Part shown: in pieces, positions 35,613-45,276 of the stretch | Numbering within the stretch: position 1 is the first letter of the stretch | How the letters are laid out: the number at the start of each line of letters is the position of its first letter | NCBI RefSeq assembly: GCF_024494725.1 | Contig: NZ_JANHDK010000004.1 | Location: 248,001-312,000 of the forward strand | Reading direction: 5' to 3' | Source: Haloplanus ruber | GTDB taxonomy: Archaea > Halobacteriota > Halobacteria > Halobacteriales > Haloferacaceae | Length of the DNA stretch: 64,000 nucleotides | Position numbers and translations under genes: made by a program | Notes under the pieces: model-generated | Database searches by the model: none | The model's input: only the letters and a program-made list of their open reading frames with translations | What the model was told of the DNA's origin: nothing

Positions 35613-37277
35613 ATGACTGATCCCGTCGACACACTCGTTCGCGGCACACTAGTAAACGTCCACACTGGGACGCTCGAGGACGGTGCCGTCGCCATCGACG
35701 ACGGCGAAATCGTCGCACTGGCGGAGCGCCCGGCCGAGCGTACCCTCGATGCCGGCTACGTCACCCCTGGTCTCATCGACGCGCACATGCACGTCGAGTC
35801 GAGTATGGTGACGTTGCCGGAGTACGGCGACGCCGTCCTGCCCCGTGGCGTGACGAGCGTCGTTCACGACCCACACGAAATCGCGAACGTGTTGGGGGCG
35901 GCCGGCGTTCGCGCCGTCGTCGCGGACGCGACGAACACGCCGCTGAAGGCCAGGTTTACCGTTCCGTCCAGCGTTCCGGCGTCCGCCCTGCAGGACGCGG
36001 GGGCGACGGTCGACGCGGCGACCGTGGCGTCGCTGCTCGACCTCGATCCCGTCGTCGCGTTGGGCGAGGTGATGGACATCCCGGGACTGCTCGCCGGCGA
36101 CGACGAGGTACACGCGAAGATTGCGGCCGCCCGGGAGCGTGGCCTTACCGTCGACGGCCACATGCCCGGCGTCGACGGCGCGGCCCTCCACGAGGCGGCC
36201 CGATATCTCGACACCGACCACGAGAGCATCACGCTCGCCGAAGCGCGGGCGCGAGCGACGCTCGGTATCCGGGTCTACCTGCGCGAGGGCTCGTCGAGTC
36301 GGAACCTCGCCGATCTCCTGCCGCTGGTCGACACGGTCGACACCCGCCGGCTCTCGCTCTGTACCGACGACCGGGAGGTAGTCGACCTCGTCGATCACGG
36401 CGGCGTCGACTTCGCGGTCCGGAAAGCCATCGACGAGGGCGCCGATCCCGTTGACGCTGTGCAGATGGCGACGCTCAACACCGCCGAGAGCTACGACCTG
36501 CCGTTCGGCCGGCTCAAACCCGGTGCCCCGGCCGACCTCGTGTTGCTCGACGACCTGGAGTCGTGGACGGTTGCGGGCGTGATGGTCGACGGCGAACTGG
36601 ACCCCACGGCGGATGCGCGGACCGAGACCACGAACCTGGCGACCGACACCGTCCAGTTCGATCCGGTTTCGGGCGCCGACCTCGCCATCGAGGCCCCCGA
36701 AGACGCCGGACACACGGCCCGAGTCCGTGTCGTCGACGCCGTCGGGGGACTCCAGACCGATCCCATGGAGGCCACCGTTCCGGCTGACGCAGGCGTACTG
36801 ACTCCGCCGGTGGACGAGGATATCGTCTCGCTGGCCGTCATCGAGCGTCACGGGCGGGACGGTGGCATCGGTCGAGGGTTCGCCCACGGTCTCGGCCTGC
36901 GCCGTGGTGCCGTCGGCTCCACCGTCGCTCACGACGCCCACAACTGCGTGGTCGCCGGCGCGAGCCACGACGCCATGGCTCGCGTGGCCAACCACCTCCG
37001 CGACGTCGGTGGCGGTATCGCCGCCGTCGATCCGGACTCCTCCGAGATGGCGGTGCTCCCACTGCCGGTCGCGGGGCTCATGTCCGACGAACCCCTTGAG
37101 ACGGTGTACGAGGAGTACAAACGCGTCGAGTCGCTCGCGACCGACCTCGGGTTGGTCGAGGCCGGCCTGATGGAACTGTCCTTCCTCGCGCTAGAGGTCA
37201 TCCCGACCTACCGCCTGACGAACAGAGGGCTGGTCGACGTCGAAGCGGGCGAACACGTCGACGTGGTGCTGTCCTGA
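35613..37277 (+). CDS. ade: Adenine deaminase
   Basis: A 554-residue adenine deaminase of the Ade type, converting adenine to hypoxanthine plus ammonia. The N-terminal PGLIDAHMHVESSMVTLPEYGDAVLPRG-like region (read in two parts: DAHMHVESS and GVTSVVHDPHEIANV) is the family hallmark, and the C-terminal third has GRGFAHGLGLRRGAVGST and HDAHNCVVAGAS, also Ade-specific. ATG 35613 removes an unlikely N-terminal extension. It supplies hypoxanthine to the xanthine dehydrogenase encoded convergently downstream. Confidence 0.95.
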   Translation: MTDPVDTLVRGTLVNVHTGTLEDGAVAIDDGEIVALAERPAERTLDAGYVTPGLIDAHMHVESSMVTLPEYGDAVLPRGVTSVVHDPHEIANVLGAAGVRAVVADATNTPLKARFTVPSSVPASALQDAGATVDAATVASLLDLDPVVALGEVMDIPGLLAGDDEVHAKIAAARERGLTVDGHMPGVDGAALHEAARYLDTDHESITLAEARARATLGIRVYLREGSSSRNLADLLPLVDTVDTRRLSLCTDDREVVDLVDHGGVDFAVRKAIDEGADPVDAVQMATLNTAESYDLPFGRLKPGAPADLVLLDDLESWTVAGVMVDGELDPTADARTETTNLATDTVQFDPVSGADLAIEAPEDAGHTARVRVVDAVGGLQTDPMEATVPADAGVLTPPVDEDIVSLAVIERHGRDGGIGRGFAHGLGLRRGAVGSTVAHDAHNCVVAGASHDAMARVANHLRDVGGGIAAVDPDSSEMAVLPLPVAGLMSDEPLETVYEEYKRVESLATDLGLVEAGLMELSFLALEVIPTYRLTNRGLVDVEAGEHVDVVLS

Positions 37278-37358
37278 CCGTCACTCGGTGGTGGCGCGCT
37301 CCGACGCGGTCGGCGAGTCGACGCGACGGATCGGCGGAAACGGCACCCGCGAGCCGTC

Positions 37359-39812
37359 TCAGTCGTCGTCGAGCGCCGCCTTGATCTTCTCCGGGGTGAT
37401 CGGCAGGTCGCCGATTCGGACGCCGACGGCGCGGCGAACGGCGTTGCTCAGCGCCGGCGGGACTCCGTTGACCGGAATCTCGGCGACCGATTTCGCGCCG
37501 AAGGGCCCGGTCGGCTCGTGGGTTTCGACGATGATCGAGTTCATCGGGGGCTGGTCAGCCGTGGTAGGCATGTCGTAGTCCCGGAAGCCGAGTGTCTCCG
37601 GCTGGCCCTCCTCGTCGAAGATGATGCCGTCGCCGGTCGCCAACTCGTAGCTCATGTGCATCGCTCCCTCGACTTGCCCCTCCACAAGGTCGGGGTTGAG
37701 GGCGACGCCACAGTCGACGGCGTACACCATGTTGTGAATCTCGAACTCGCCGGTCTCCTCGTTGACGGTCACGTCGACGAACTGCGCGCCGAACGGCGGC
37801 GGCGACTCCTCCGTACAGTGGCTCGCGTCGCCCATGACGTGGGCGCGAACCTCGTCGCCGTACATCGACTCGTAGCCGATCTCTTCGAGCGAGACCGACT
37901 CGCCGGTGACCTCCGAGACGACCGCCTCCTCCTCGACGGTGAACGCCGATTCCGGTTCGTCGAGCATCCGCGAGGCGAACTCGAAGAGCATCCCGCGGGC
38001 GTCTTCGGCGGCCTTCTTGACCGCCTGCCCGGTGATGTACGTCGTTGAGGAGGCGTACGCGCCGTGGTCGAACGGCGAGATATCGGTGTCCGACGGTTGC
38101 ACGAGCACGTCCGCTGGGGGCACGCCGAGCACCTCGGCCGCGATCTGGGCCATCACGGTGTCGGCCCCCGGCCCGATGTCGACGGCGCCGGTCTGGAGGA
38201 TGAACGAGCCATCCTCGTTCATCTTGATGTGGGCCGCACCGAGTTCGTCGCCGGGAACGCCGCTGCTCTGGATGGTGAGCGCCATGCCACAGGCCCGATG
38301 GAGGTGGTCCGCGTCGGGCTGTTCGATGTCGTCCCAGCCGATTGCCGCGCGCCCCTCGGCGATGCACTCGCCGAGACCACACGAGCGGATGCGCCGCCCG
38401 TACTCCTTGTCTTTGAGGATGCCGGACGCCACGTCGAGGTCGCCCTCCGAGATCACGTTCCGCGAGCGAAGCTCGATGGGATCGAGATCGAGTTCGTGGG
38501 CGATTTCGTCCATGTGTCCCTCGACGGCGAGATGGCCTTGCGGGGCGCCGTAGCCACGGAAGGCACCCGCGACCGGCAGGTTGGTGTGGACGGCGGTCGC
38601 CTCGAAGCGGATGTTCGGCGTGTGCGTGTACAGCGGCAGCGGCTTCTTGCCGACGGCGCTCGAGACGGTCATCCCGTGGGGTCCGTACGCCCCCGAGTTC
38701 GTGACGGCGTCCATATCCAGCGCCCGGAGGTTGCCGTCGTCGGTCACGACGCTGCGGAGCGTGACGCGGGCGGGTCGACGGTTACGGACCGCGTGGAACT
38801 GCTCGCGACGCGTCGTCTCGACCATCACCGGCCGGTCGGCGGCCTCCGCGAGCGCCATCGCAATCGGCTCGGTGTGCATCCCCTGTTTCGAGCCGAATCC
38901 GGCGCCGATCCGCGGTTTCGACACCTGAATGTCCTTGACCGGCACGTCAAAGAGATGCGACAGCTGTCGACGCGTATGGTAGGGAACTTGCGTGCTGGAG
39001 ATGAGGTGATGCCGGTTGTCCTCGTCGCGGTGGGCGATGGTCGTGTGCGGTTCGGGCACGCAGTGGGACTGATAGGGCGTCTCCCACTCCGTCTCGATCA
39101 CGGTCAGGTCGTCACGCTCCTCGGCCTCGGCGAAGGCGGCGTCGACGTCACCGATTTCGCCAGACACGTTGGCCTCGACGTTTCGCTCGTAGTCTGCGCC
39201 GGGCTGGTGATTTTCCACCTCGTCGGGGTCGTGGATCTGGGGCGCCTCGGGGTTCGTCGCCTCGGCGGTGTCGAAGACGGCGTCGTACTCCTCGTAGCTC
39301 ACGTCGAGTTTTCGCGCGGCCTTGCTCGCGGTGTCCTTGTCCTCGGCGACGACGGCGGCGATGGGGTCGCCGACGAAGCGCACCGTCCGGCGAAGCACCC
39401 GGAGGTCCCACGGCGAGGGCTCGGGGTAGGACTGGCCGGCGGAGGTGTAGGGCTTGTTCGGGACTTCGGGGGAGTCCGGCGTGACGACGGCGTAGACGTC
39501 GTCCATCGCTGCCGCGGCGCTCGTGTCGATATCGGTCACGACACCGTGTGCGATGTCCGAGCGGACGATTTTCGCCTCGGCGAGGTTCGGGAACTCACGG
39601 GCGTAGTCGGCCGCGTACTTCGCCTCGCCGGTGACGATCTTTTTCGCGTCGTCTTTCTCCTCACGATGTGAGACCACTCGGCGCTCGGTCGGCTCCTTCC
39701 GGTTGTTCGGCGCCTCGTCCCACTCGACCGGGTTGGCCTCCTCGACCTTCGAGGAGTCCGCGGTCCGCTCTTCCTCCGTCTCGTCGGTGTTCGGCTCGTT
39801 TGTCTTGCTCAT
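37359..39812 (-). CDS. Xanthine dehydrogenase-type molybdopterin-binding large subunit
   Basis: An 817-residue molybdenum hydroxylase catalytic subunit. Recognised features are EAKYAADYAREFPNL near the start, GAGFGSKQGM, AFRGYGAPQGHLAVEGHMDE, the cofactor loop DIGPGADTVMAQIAAEVLG, and GPFGAKSVAE near the C-terminus with the catalytic Glu. It oxidises hypoxanthine or xanthine, inferred from the purine setting. The first 60 or so residues are an acidic, Glu/Asn-rich leader. ATG 39812 overlaps the small subunit stop by 4 bp. No FAD-domain protein or XdhC-type maturation factor is seen in the window, so this resembles two-subunit aldehyde or isoquinoline oxidoreductases in layout. Confidence 0.9.
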   Translation of the reverse strand: MSKTNEPNTDETEEERTADSSKVEEANPVEWDEAPNNRKEPTERRVVSHREEKDDAKKIVTGEAKYAADYAREFPNLAEAKIVRSDIAHGVVTDIDTSAAAAMDDVYAVVTPDSPEVPNKPYTSAGQSYPEPSPWDLRVLRRTVRFVGDPIAAVVAEDKDTASKAARKLDVSYEEYDAVFDTAEATNPEAPQIHDPDEVENHQPGADYERNVEANVSGEIGDVDAAFAEAEERDDLTVIETEWETPYQSHCVPEPHTTIAHRDEDNRHHLISSTQVPYHTRRQLSHLFDVPVKDIQVSKPRIGAGFGSKQGMHTEPIAMALAEAADRPVMVETTRREQFHAVRNRRPARVTLRSVVTDDGNLRALDMDAVTNSGAYGPHGMTVSSAVGKKPLPLYTHTPNIRFEATAVHTNLPVAGAFRGYGAPQGHLAVEGHMDEIAHELDLDPIELRSRNVISEGDLDVASGILKDKEYGRRIRSCGLGECIAEGRAAIGWDDIEQPDADHLHRACGMALTIQSSGVPGDELGAAHIKMNEDGSFILQTGAVDIGPGADTVMAQIAAEVLGVPPADVLVQPSDTDISPFDHGAYASSTTYITGQAVKKAAEDARGMLFEFASRMLDEPESAFTVEEEAVVSEVTGESVSLEEIGYESMYGDEVRAHVMGDASHCTEESPPPFGAQFVDVTVNEETGEFEIHNMVYAVDCGVALNPDLVEGQVEGAMHMSYELATGDGIIFDEEGQPETLGFRDYDMPTTADQPPMNSIIVETHEPTGPFGAKSVAEIPVNGVPPALSNAVRRAVGVRIGDLPITPEKIKAALDDD

Positions 39813-40357
39813 TTGCCACACCCTCCGTCGGGATAGCCACAGCCACACCCGGCGTCGTCGCCATCGGGATAGCCGCCGTCGGCCGCCACGTCCGCCTCGC
39901 CGGACATCCGAGTCGAGGCGTCCTGTACGGCGTCGATAATCTTTTCGTAGCCGGTGCACCGACAGAGGTTCTCCGAGAGGGCGTCACGAATCTCGGCCTC
40001 GTCGGGGTTCGGCGTCTCTTCTAGCAACACCTTCGAACGCATGATCATACCCGGGATACAGAACCCACATTGAAGCGCGGCGTTGTCGACGAACGCCGAC
40101 TGCACCGGACCTAGGTCGTCCTGCGTACCCAGGCTCTCGATAGTCTCGACGTCCGCGCCCTCGAGTTGGCTTGCTGGCCGAATGCAAGACTTGACCGGTT
40201 CGCCGTCGACGATGACGGTGCAGAACCCACAGTTACCGGTGTCACAGCCGCGTTTCGCGCCGGCATACCCGTTGTCCCGGAGGACGTCAAGTAGGGTGTC
40301 CGAGCGCGCGGCTTCAAACGTTACGTCGTCGTCGTTCAGCGTGAGATCAATTTCCAT
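39809..40357 (-). CDS. Xanthine dehydrogenase-type 2Fe-2S small subunit
   Basis: A 182-residue iron-sulfur subunit with the plant-type cluster CDTGNCGFCTVIVDG and the helical second cluster QCGFCIPGMIM and NLCRCTGYEKI. It passes electrons from the molybdenum subunit translated next (4-bp overlap). Met at 40357 starts the beta-strand MEIDLTLND; 40369 is an alternative in-frame Met. An unusual Gly/Cys-rich tail (DAGCGCGYPDGGCGK) follows the normal end of the fold and could bind metal or an electron partner. A divergent promoter region lies upstream. Confidence 0.92.
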   Translation of the reverse strand: MEIDLTLNDDDVTFEAARSDTLLDVLRDNGYAGAKRGCDTGNCGFCTVIVDGEPVKSCIRPASQLEGADVETIESLGTQDDLGPVQSAFVDNAALQCGFCIPGMIMRSKVLLEETPNPDEAEIRDALSENLCRCTGYEKIIDAVQDASTRMSGEADVAADGGYPDGDDAGCGCGYPDGGCGK

Positions 40358-40369
40358 ACGTATCTCCAT

Positions 40370-40742
40370 CGACTGTCGATCGTGAAGTCGGTCCACACGT
40401 GTCGGGAGAGAGGTCGCGTCGCCGCTGCCCGCGGGGTTGGCAGCCGCCCCGATCTCCCGATGTCTGGTATGTCACGGCCTCGCATAGAATGTGTAGTAGA
40501 GGAGCAGTTAAAATTTTCCATGACTGATCCGTCGATGTGGGAGACGCGTCGAAGTCCGTCGCCCGTCCGAGCGACGTCGACGGCGCCCTTACGTGCCGGT
40601 CGGTGACAGGTGGACGCGGAGATTTATGAGGTGACGTGACAAACCGACTGCGCATGGCACTCGTGCAATCGAGCCGATGGCGCGACTCGGCCGGCGGCCG
40701 GGCGCCCGTCGGAGTCGGGAAACGTCGGACCGATCCAGGCAC
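40370..40742. other. Divergent promoter region, xanthine dehydrogenase and deaminase
   Basis: About 370 bp between the divergent small subunit and amidohydrolase genes, with no gene seen. An A+T-rich CAGTTAAAATTTTCC at 40505-40519 could be a promoter. None of the palindromes listed elsewhere occurs here. Confidence 0.4.
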
Positions 40743-42161
40743 ATGACGGACGTACTGATTACCGGCGGAATAGTCCTCACACAGAACCGGGAGCGAGAGG
40801 TCATCGAAGACGGCGCAGTCGCCGTCGAGGGCGACCGAATCTCGGCAGTCGGGTCGGCCGCGCGTCTGAAGACGGAGACGGACCCGAACCGGATCGTCGA
40901 CGCCGACGGTGGAGTGGTGATTCCCGGTCTGATAAACGCACACACCCACGTCTCCGACATCTTCCTCCGCGGTGCGTTCGAGGGCGACCGGGGGCTGTAC
41001 GACTGGCTGTTCAACGTGAAACAGCCCGCTCTCTCCGTGATGGACGCCGACGAACACGCGCTCGCGGCCCGACTGTACTGCGCCGAGGCGATTCGATCGG
41101 GAACGACCACGTTCGTCGAGAACGCGACGGCCCTCGACTGGACCGACCTCGATCCGACACGCCGGAAACTCGCGGTCTACGACAATCTTGGCGTCCGGAA
41201 CGTCTACGGCGCCGGACTCAGGGATCGTTCGCCCGACGCGGCGTTCAGGCGCCTGTTCGAGGAGCTCACCGACGCCGGTGGCGGGTCCGTTCACCCGGGA
41301 CCGGGCGCACTCGTCGTCGACACCGAGGACGGATTAGCGGACGTCGAGTCACTCATCGAGACGTATCACGAGTCGGACGGTCGGCAGTCGGTCTGGCCGG
41401 CCCCGGCGACGCTCGCGACGACCACACCCGATATGCTCCGCGGGGCGTACCGTCTCGCCGAGGAGTACGACGTGATGACGACGGCCCACGTTGCCGAGGC
41501 GGAAGCCGAGGCCGAGGAACGCGGCGCCGTCTCTAGCATCGAGTATCTCCGTAACGTTGGCTATCTGGGTGAGCGCGCGCTGCTCGGTCACTGCGTCCAG
41601 ACGAACGCCCGTGACGTGCGGCTACTCGCGCAGACGAACACGCCGGTCGTCCACAACTTTCGGGCGAATATGCGACTCGCGACCGGTTTCGCGCCCGTCG
41701 TCGAGATGCTCGGTCGCGGCGTCACCGTGAGCATCGGAACGGACAACACGATCCTGAACGACACGGTCAATCCCCTCTCGGACGCCCGCGCCGTCGCGAC
41801 GGCACACAAGGGCTACCACCGCGACTCCGGCGTCATCCCTCCACAGACGGCCTTCGATATGGTGACGCGGGACGCCGCCGCGGCTATCGGACGCGACGAC
41901 GACCTCGGGTCGCTGGAACCGGGCACGCAGGCCGACCTCGCGGTTATCGACCTCGACCGACCACACCTCACGCCCGCCCCTGATCCAGTCCACGCCCTCG
42001 TCTACGGCCTCCAGGGCAACGAAGTCGAAACGGTCCTCTGTGCGGGCGAGGTACTGATGGACGACCGTGAACTGTGCACGCTGGACGAACCCCTTCCGGA
42101 TCTCCTCTCGGCGGCCGAACGCACGGCTGCCGATATCGTCCAACGGGCAAAGATCGAGTGA
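40743..42161 (+). CDS. Amidohydrolase, TrzA/SsnA-type deaminase, copy 2
   Basis: A 472-residue mononuclear-metal amidohydrolase. Ligand motifs are INAHTHVSDIFLRG, TTAHVAEAEAEAEE, LLGHCVQTN and SIGTDNTILND. It is more diverged from guanine deaminase than the 31196-32530 protein and could act on guanine, cytosine, S-adenosylhomocysteine or another aminated ring. Its position divergent from xanthine dehydrogenase suggests guanine to xanthine. ATG 40743 starts the beta-strand MTDVLITGG; the upstream open frame is ignored. Confidence 0.82.
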   Translation: MTDVLITGGIVLTQNREREVIEDGAVAVEGDRISAVGSAARLKTETDPNRIVDADGGVVIPGLINAHTHVSDIFLRGAFEGDRGLYDWLFNVKQPALSVMDADEHALAARLYCAEAIRSGTTTFVENATALDWTDLDPTRRKLAVYDNLGVRNVYGAGLRDRSPDAAFRRLFEELTDAGGGSVHPGPGALVVDTEDGLADVESLIETYHESDGRQSVWPAPATLATTTPDMLRGAYRLAEEYDVMTTAHVAEAEAEAEERGAVSSIEYLRNVGYLGERALLGHCVQTNARDVRLLAQTNTPVVHNFRANMRLATGFAPVVEMLGRGVTVSIGTDNTILNDTVNPLSDARAVATAHKGYHRDSGVIPPQTAFDMVTRDAAAAIGRDDDLGSLEPGTQADLAVIDLDRPHLTPAPDPVHALVYGLQGNEVETVLCAGEVLMDDRELCTLDEPLPDLLSAAERTAADIVQRAKIE

Positions 42162-42206
42162 GCGGGGACGGGAACTCCGCTCGTGGGCCATCCTCCTGCC
42201 GCCTCC

Positions 42207-42653
42207 TCACTCGGCGGCGATACCCATGTCGACGAGGTCCTGTAGTACGTCTCGCGCGTGCCCATCAGGGTCGACGCCGCGGTAGACACGCTTCACCTCA
42301 CCGTCGGCAAGTGCGTACGTGACGCGGTCAGCGGCCCCGCCTTCGACCGGGACGCCGAACGCGGCCGCAACCTCGCCGTCGGGGTCGGCGAGGAGGTCGA
42401 CGCCGAGGTCGTATTTCTCTCGGAAGGCGGCGTGACTCTCGGTGTCGTCGGTCGAGACGCCGTAGACGGCGACGCCGGCGTCGCGATACGTCGCCAGTTC
42501 CGTGTCGAACTCCTCGGCCTCGACCGTACACCCCGGCGTGTCGTCGCGCGGGTAGAAATAGAGGATTGTCGGCTCGGCGAAGGTGAGCGTCACCGTATCG
42601 CCACTGTGGTCGGCCGCCGTTACCTCGGGTGCATCGTCACCTGTGTCGAGCAT
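42207..42653 (-). CDS. bcp: Peroxiredoxin, BCP type
   Basis: A thiol peroxidase of 148 residues from Met 42653. YFYPRDDTPGCTVEAEEF carries the peroxidatic Cys; the second Cys that many BCP proteins have five residues later is Glu here, so it should be a 1-Cys enzyme. The start at 42653 is favoured over 42674 because a TATA-like CAATATCTAAAT (minus strand, about 42680-42690) lies 25-28 bp upstream, the normal leaderless spacing. It may protect against peroxide made by urate oxidase and molybdenum hydroxylase nearby; that link is inference. Confidence 0.9.
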   Translation of the reverse strand: MLDTGDDAPEVTAADHSGDTVTLTFAEPTILYFYPRDDTPGCTVEAEEFDTELATYRDAGVAVYGVSTDDTESHAAFREKYDLGVDLLADPDGEVAAAFGVPVEGGAADRVTYALADGEVKRVYRGVDPDGHARDVLQDLVDMGIAAE

Positions 42654-42979
42654 ACGCTCCACGTCAGCCGACAACGATTTAGATATTGCCCTTCGGCGCC
42701 ACGCCGATCGGCGTGGCGTTCCCGTCAGCCGTCGTGACTCCGAGTGCCCCGCACCGGTAGCCGTCCAACACCCCTCATTCGTCGCGTTCGAACGGTGGCA
42801 ACCTACCGAAAACGGTCGTTCGACCCCGACACGTCACCGTTGCGTGCGGCGTCGAAGATGTATTCGCCGTATCATTACGGTTTCATTTCGCAAACGCTTG
42901 GAGTGCGGCGATCGGAACGATGGGGGTGTCCCCTACAGGTTGCGCTCTCGGCTCTCAACCACCCCCACAGCCGATCAAA

Positions 42980-43001
42980 ATAACAAGCATATCTTTGTTA
43001 G
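42980..43001. promoter_or_regulatory. ATAACA-N10-TGTTAG near-palindrome, site 2
   Basis: ATAACA (42980-42985), ten bases with a central ATAT, then TGTTAG (42996-43001): one mismatch from the perfect sites at 22876 and 48045. It stands about 80 bp before the orphan promoter element. Confidence 0.6.
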
Positions 43002-43083
43002 TATTTTGGCACCAGTCGGCTCGCTATCCGATCGAACTGATCGTCGACATCAGGGGACACGAGGGCGATGGCGCATCCGTATG

Positions 43084-43101
43084 CGTTTAATATATGCAAA
43101 C
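43084..43101 (+). promoter_or_regulatory. Orphan copy of the IclR promoter element
   Basis: The 18 bases CGTTTAATATATGCAAAC are identical to the promoter of the IclR gene at 23156, but no gene follows here. Confidence 0.6.
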
Positions 43102-43378
43102 AGGCTCCGACCGCTTTCGCGGTCCCCCGCGTCCACGAATCATCATCCTAGCTGGTCGAACGTTGGGGTTCGATTCTACAAGGACGATCTGTCGGACTCC
43201 GATCGCAAAGTTGTTTATCGCACGCGCCATGCATCAGACTGTCCGGTGCGTAGCGTCTTCAGAACGAGCGTCGAAACCGTTCGTTTCCGCGACTCCGTCT
43301 CCCCTTCGGGGATCGGTCGTCTGTCGTGATCCACCGCTACGTCCATCCGGACGGGCGTCTGACCCCGTCCCGACCGCT

Positions 43379-43645
43379 TCAGATGACAGCACCGGCACGA
43401 TGGCCGGTCGGATCGTGGCGTCGGGCGCCCGGGTGCCTTCTTCCGTCTCTAGTCGGTGCCGAACACGACCGGCGTCGGTATCCGTCGGTTCGTGTCCGGG
43501 CCGATTCAGTACCGTGTTCCTCGTCAGTCGGACTGGCGCCGAACTCCGCGTCCGTCGTGGTTCTCGCGAAGACGCGTTTCGCTAACGCGGCGGATGTACG
43601 GGATCTATAGCACTCACGCCCTCTCATCACTTGAGGCCGCTCCAA
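43379..43645 (-). pseudogene. Amidohydrolase (AllC-like) N-terminal remnant
   Basis: The minus strand reads TTTDAEFGASPTDEEHGTES, ending in a TDGYRR match. This aligns with the N-terminus of the functional amidohydrolase at 25326 (ITTNAEFGAIPTDRGHGRTV, then TDANRR). At DNA level GCGCCGAACTCCGCGT is identical in both. After about 40 residues the similarity is lost and the rest of the gene is missing, so it is a dead copy. The conserved core is about 43478-43593. Confidence 0.7.
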
Positions 43646-43841
43646 TGTTACGCGTGAGTCGGACGTCGTCCCGACGCGCTGAAGTAGCGGACCCGTCCGT
43701 TGGCCTCGCCGCGTTCACTCCCCGGACAGTGGCGGTACGCGCCGGCGACCACGGCCCCAGTGACCGGACGATGACGTCGCTTGGCGTCGCCGACCGATCC
43801 CGACGTGGAAGGGACTGCGACGTTTCACCGACTCCTTCGCC

Positions 43842-45203
43842 TCAATCACCTTCGACGGTCGGTGCACTTTGTGTCGTTAGCGAGCGAATCACGTATTCGT
43901 TGAACTTCGCCTTCGAGAGTACGGTGTAAGCGACGAACGCGGCTGGCAGTCCGATAACCCACGAGAGATCCAGAATCGGGAGGCTAACCACCACGCCGAG
44001 CAGCGTACTGACCATCCCCGTCGCAGAGAATCCCCGGAAGAACCAGAACTTCGACTCGTCAGTTCGGTCATACAGCGCTTCGATATCGGTGTCGCGCTCC
44101 CTGATGATCCAGTAGTCCGCGAGCAGGACTCCGACGATGGGCCCAAGGAACGCCGCGTAGATCTGGATGAACGTCGAGAACAGCGCGCTCGTGAACAGCA
44201 TCCAGGGGAACGAGAGGAACGACAGCACCGTCGTTATCACGAGACCCTGCTTCCAACTGACGCCGAGCGAATCTTGGAACACGTGGGTCGGCGGCAGGAG
44301 GTTGTTCACGAGGTTGGTCGAAATCTGTGCCAGGATCGCGAACAGCAGCATTGCCGCGCCGAGGGCCGGACTGGGGGCGACCGCCATGATCGCCTCGACC
44401 GGATTCGTGATCCCGGTCGTGACGCTGAACAGCAGCCCGATCAGTAGCATGAAGAGATACGCTGGGACGAGACCCAGCAGGTTACCAACTGCTAGGTTCA
44501 CCGCGCCCCGTTCCGTATCGAGGTGGCGTGTGATGTCTGAGATATTCAGTGCAGCGGTGATGAGCTGCCCGCCGACCGCGGCAATGAACCCGATGAACGG
44601 AAGCCCCCACGATCCGGGGTGGTTGATGGGTTCCGACGGGATGGTCTGCGTAGACAACACGACGTACCCCGTGTACGCCAGCAGAACGACGATCACGCCG
44701 GCCGAAATGGCGTCGAACCATTTGATCGAGTCGATCCCGTACCACGCGAGCGCCAGGTTCAGTATCCCGAACAGCACGAAGTACACCTGTAGATTCCCGA
44801 AGCCCCACAGCGTTGTGGTAATCGTGTTGATCGCGAGCGCTCCGATCCAGTTTCCGATCCCGAGGTAGATAATCGCGGGCACTGCCCGGAGGTAGTTGGG
44901 GATGGTCGACCCACGGACCCCGAACGCAGAACGCGTCTGTACGGCGAACGGGACGCCCTCCTCGAACCCGGGGAACCCATTGAGGAAAAAGAGCAACCCC
45001 AGAATGATTGTCCCGATCAGGGAGGCGACGATCACCTGTATGAGGTTGAGTTCGCCCTGTGGGTGGATGGCGAAAAACGCCACCGCCATTGACTGGACGA
45101 CGATGACGGCCGCCCACCAGAGTGGAACGTACTGGGATAGCTTCATCGATCGGTCGTCGATCGATGTCGGAGTCAGGTCTTCTGCAGCCGATTCTTCACC
45201 CAT
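43842..45203 (-). CDS. NCS1 family permease (allantoin/cytosine/purine type)
   Basis: A 453-residue twelve-helix transporter of the nucleobase:cation symporter-1 family. Recognised features are the N-terminal SMKLSQYVPLWWAAVIVVQSMA, FAVQTRSAFGVRGSTIPNYL in the helix 2-3 region, WFDAISAGVIVVLLA, and GPIVGVLLADYWIIRERD, which is typical for NCS1. ATG 45203 is used; an upstream Met at 45248 would add a non-hydrophobic leader. It is divergent from the allantoinase-like copy 2, so allantoin or hydantoin is a likely cargo. A putative operator lies between them. Confidence 0.9.
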   Translation of the reverse strand: MGEESAAEDLTPTSIDDRSMKLSQYVPLWWAAVIVVQSMAVAFFAIHPQGELNLIQVIVASLIGTIILGLLFFLNGFPGFEEGVPFAVQTRSAFGVRGSTIPNYLRAVPAIIYLGIGNWIGALAINTITTTLWGFGNLQVYFVLFGILNLALAWYGIDSIKWFDAISAGVIVVLLAYTGYVVLSTQTIPSEPINHPGSWGLPFIGFIAAVGGQLITAALNISDITRHLDTERGAVNLAVGNLLGLVPAYLFMLLIGLLFSVTTGITNPVEAIMAVAPSPALGAAMLLFAILAQISTNLVNNLLPPTHVFQDSLGVSWKQGLVITTVLSFLSFPWMLFTSALFSTFIQIYAAFLGPIVGVLLADYWIIRERDTDIEALYDRTDESKFWFFRGFSATGMVSTLLGVVVSLPILDLSWVIGLPAAFVAYTVLSKAKFNEYVIRSLTTQSAPTVEGD

Positions 45204-45276
45204 GTCTCTGCTCCTGGAGTGATGCTGGCATGTCTCCAGTTCCCACACGATTATGACGAATGTTAAATGTATGGGT

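Larger units (their letters stand above)
42675..43378. other. Long region without genes upstream of decayed locus
   Basis: About 700 bp with no convincing gene. It holds a regulatory palindrome (42980-43001) and an orphan copy of the IclR promoter element (43084-43101). Codon bias is absent in every frame after that promoter. Confidence 0.5.

Noticed and set aside
35649-36995. 448-codon frame antisense to adenine deaminase
   Set aside because: No recognisable domain; full overlap with a clear enzyme gene.
43150-43190. tRNA-like T-arm (GGGGTTCGATTC)
   Set aside because: The stem bases around the loop do not pair and no acceptor, D or anticodon arm can be drawn; probably chance.
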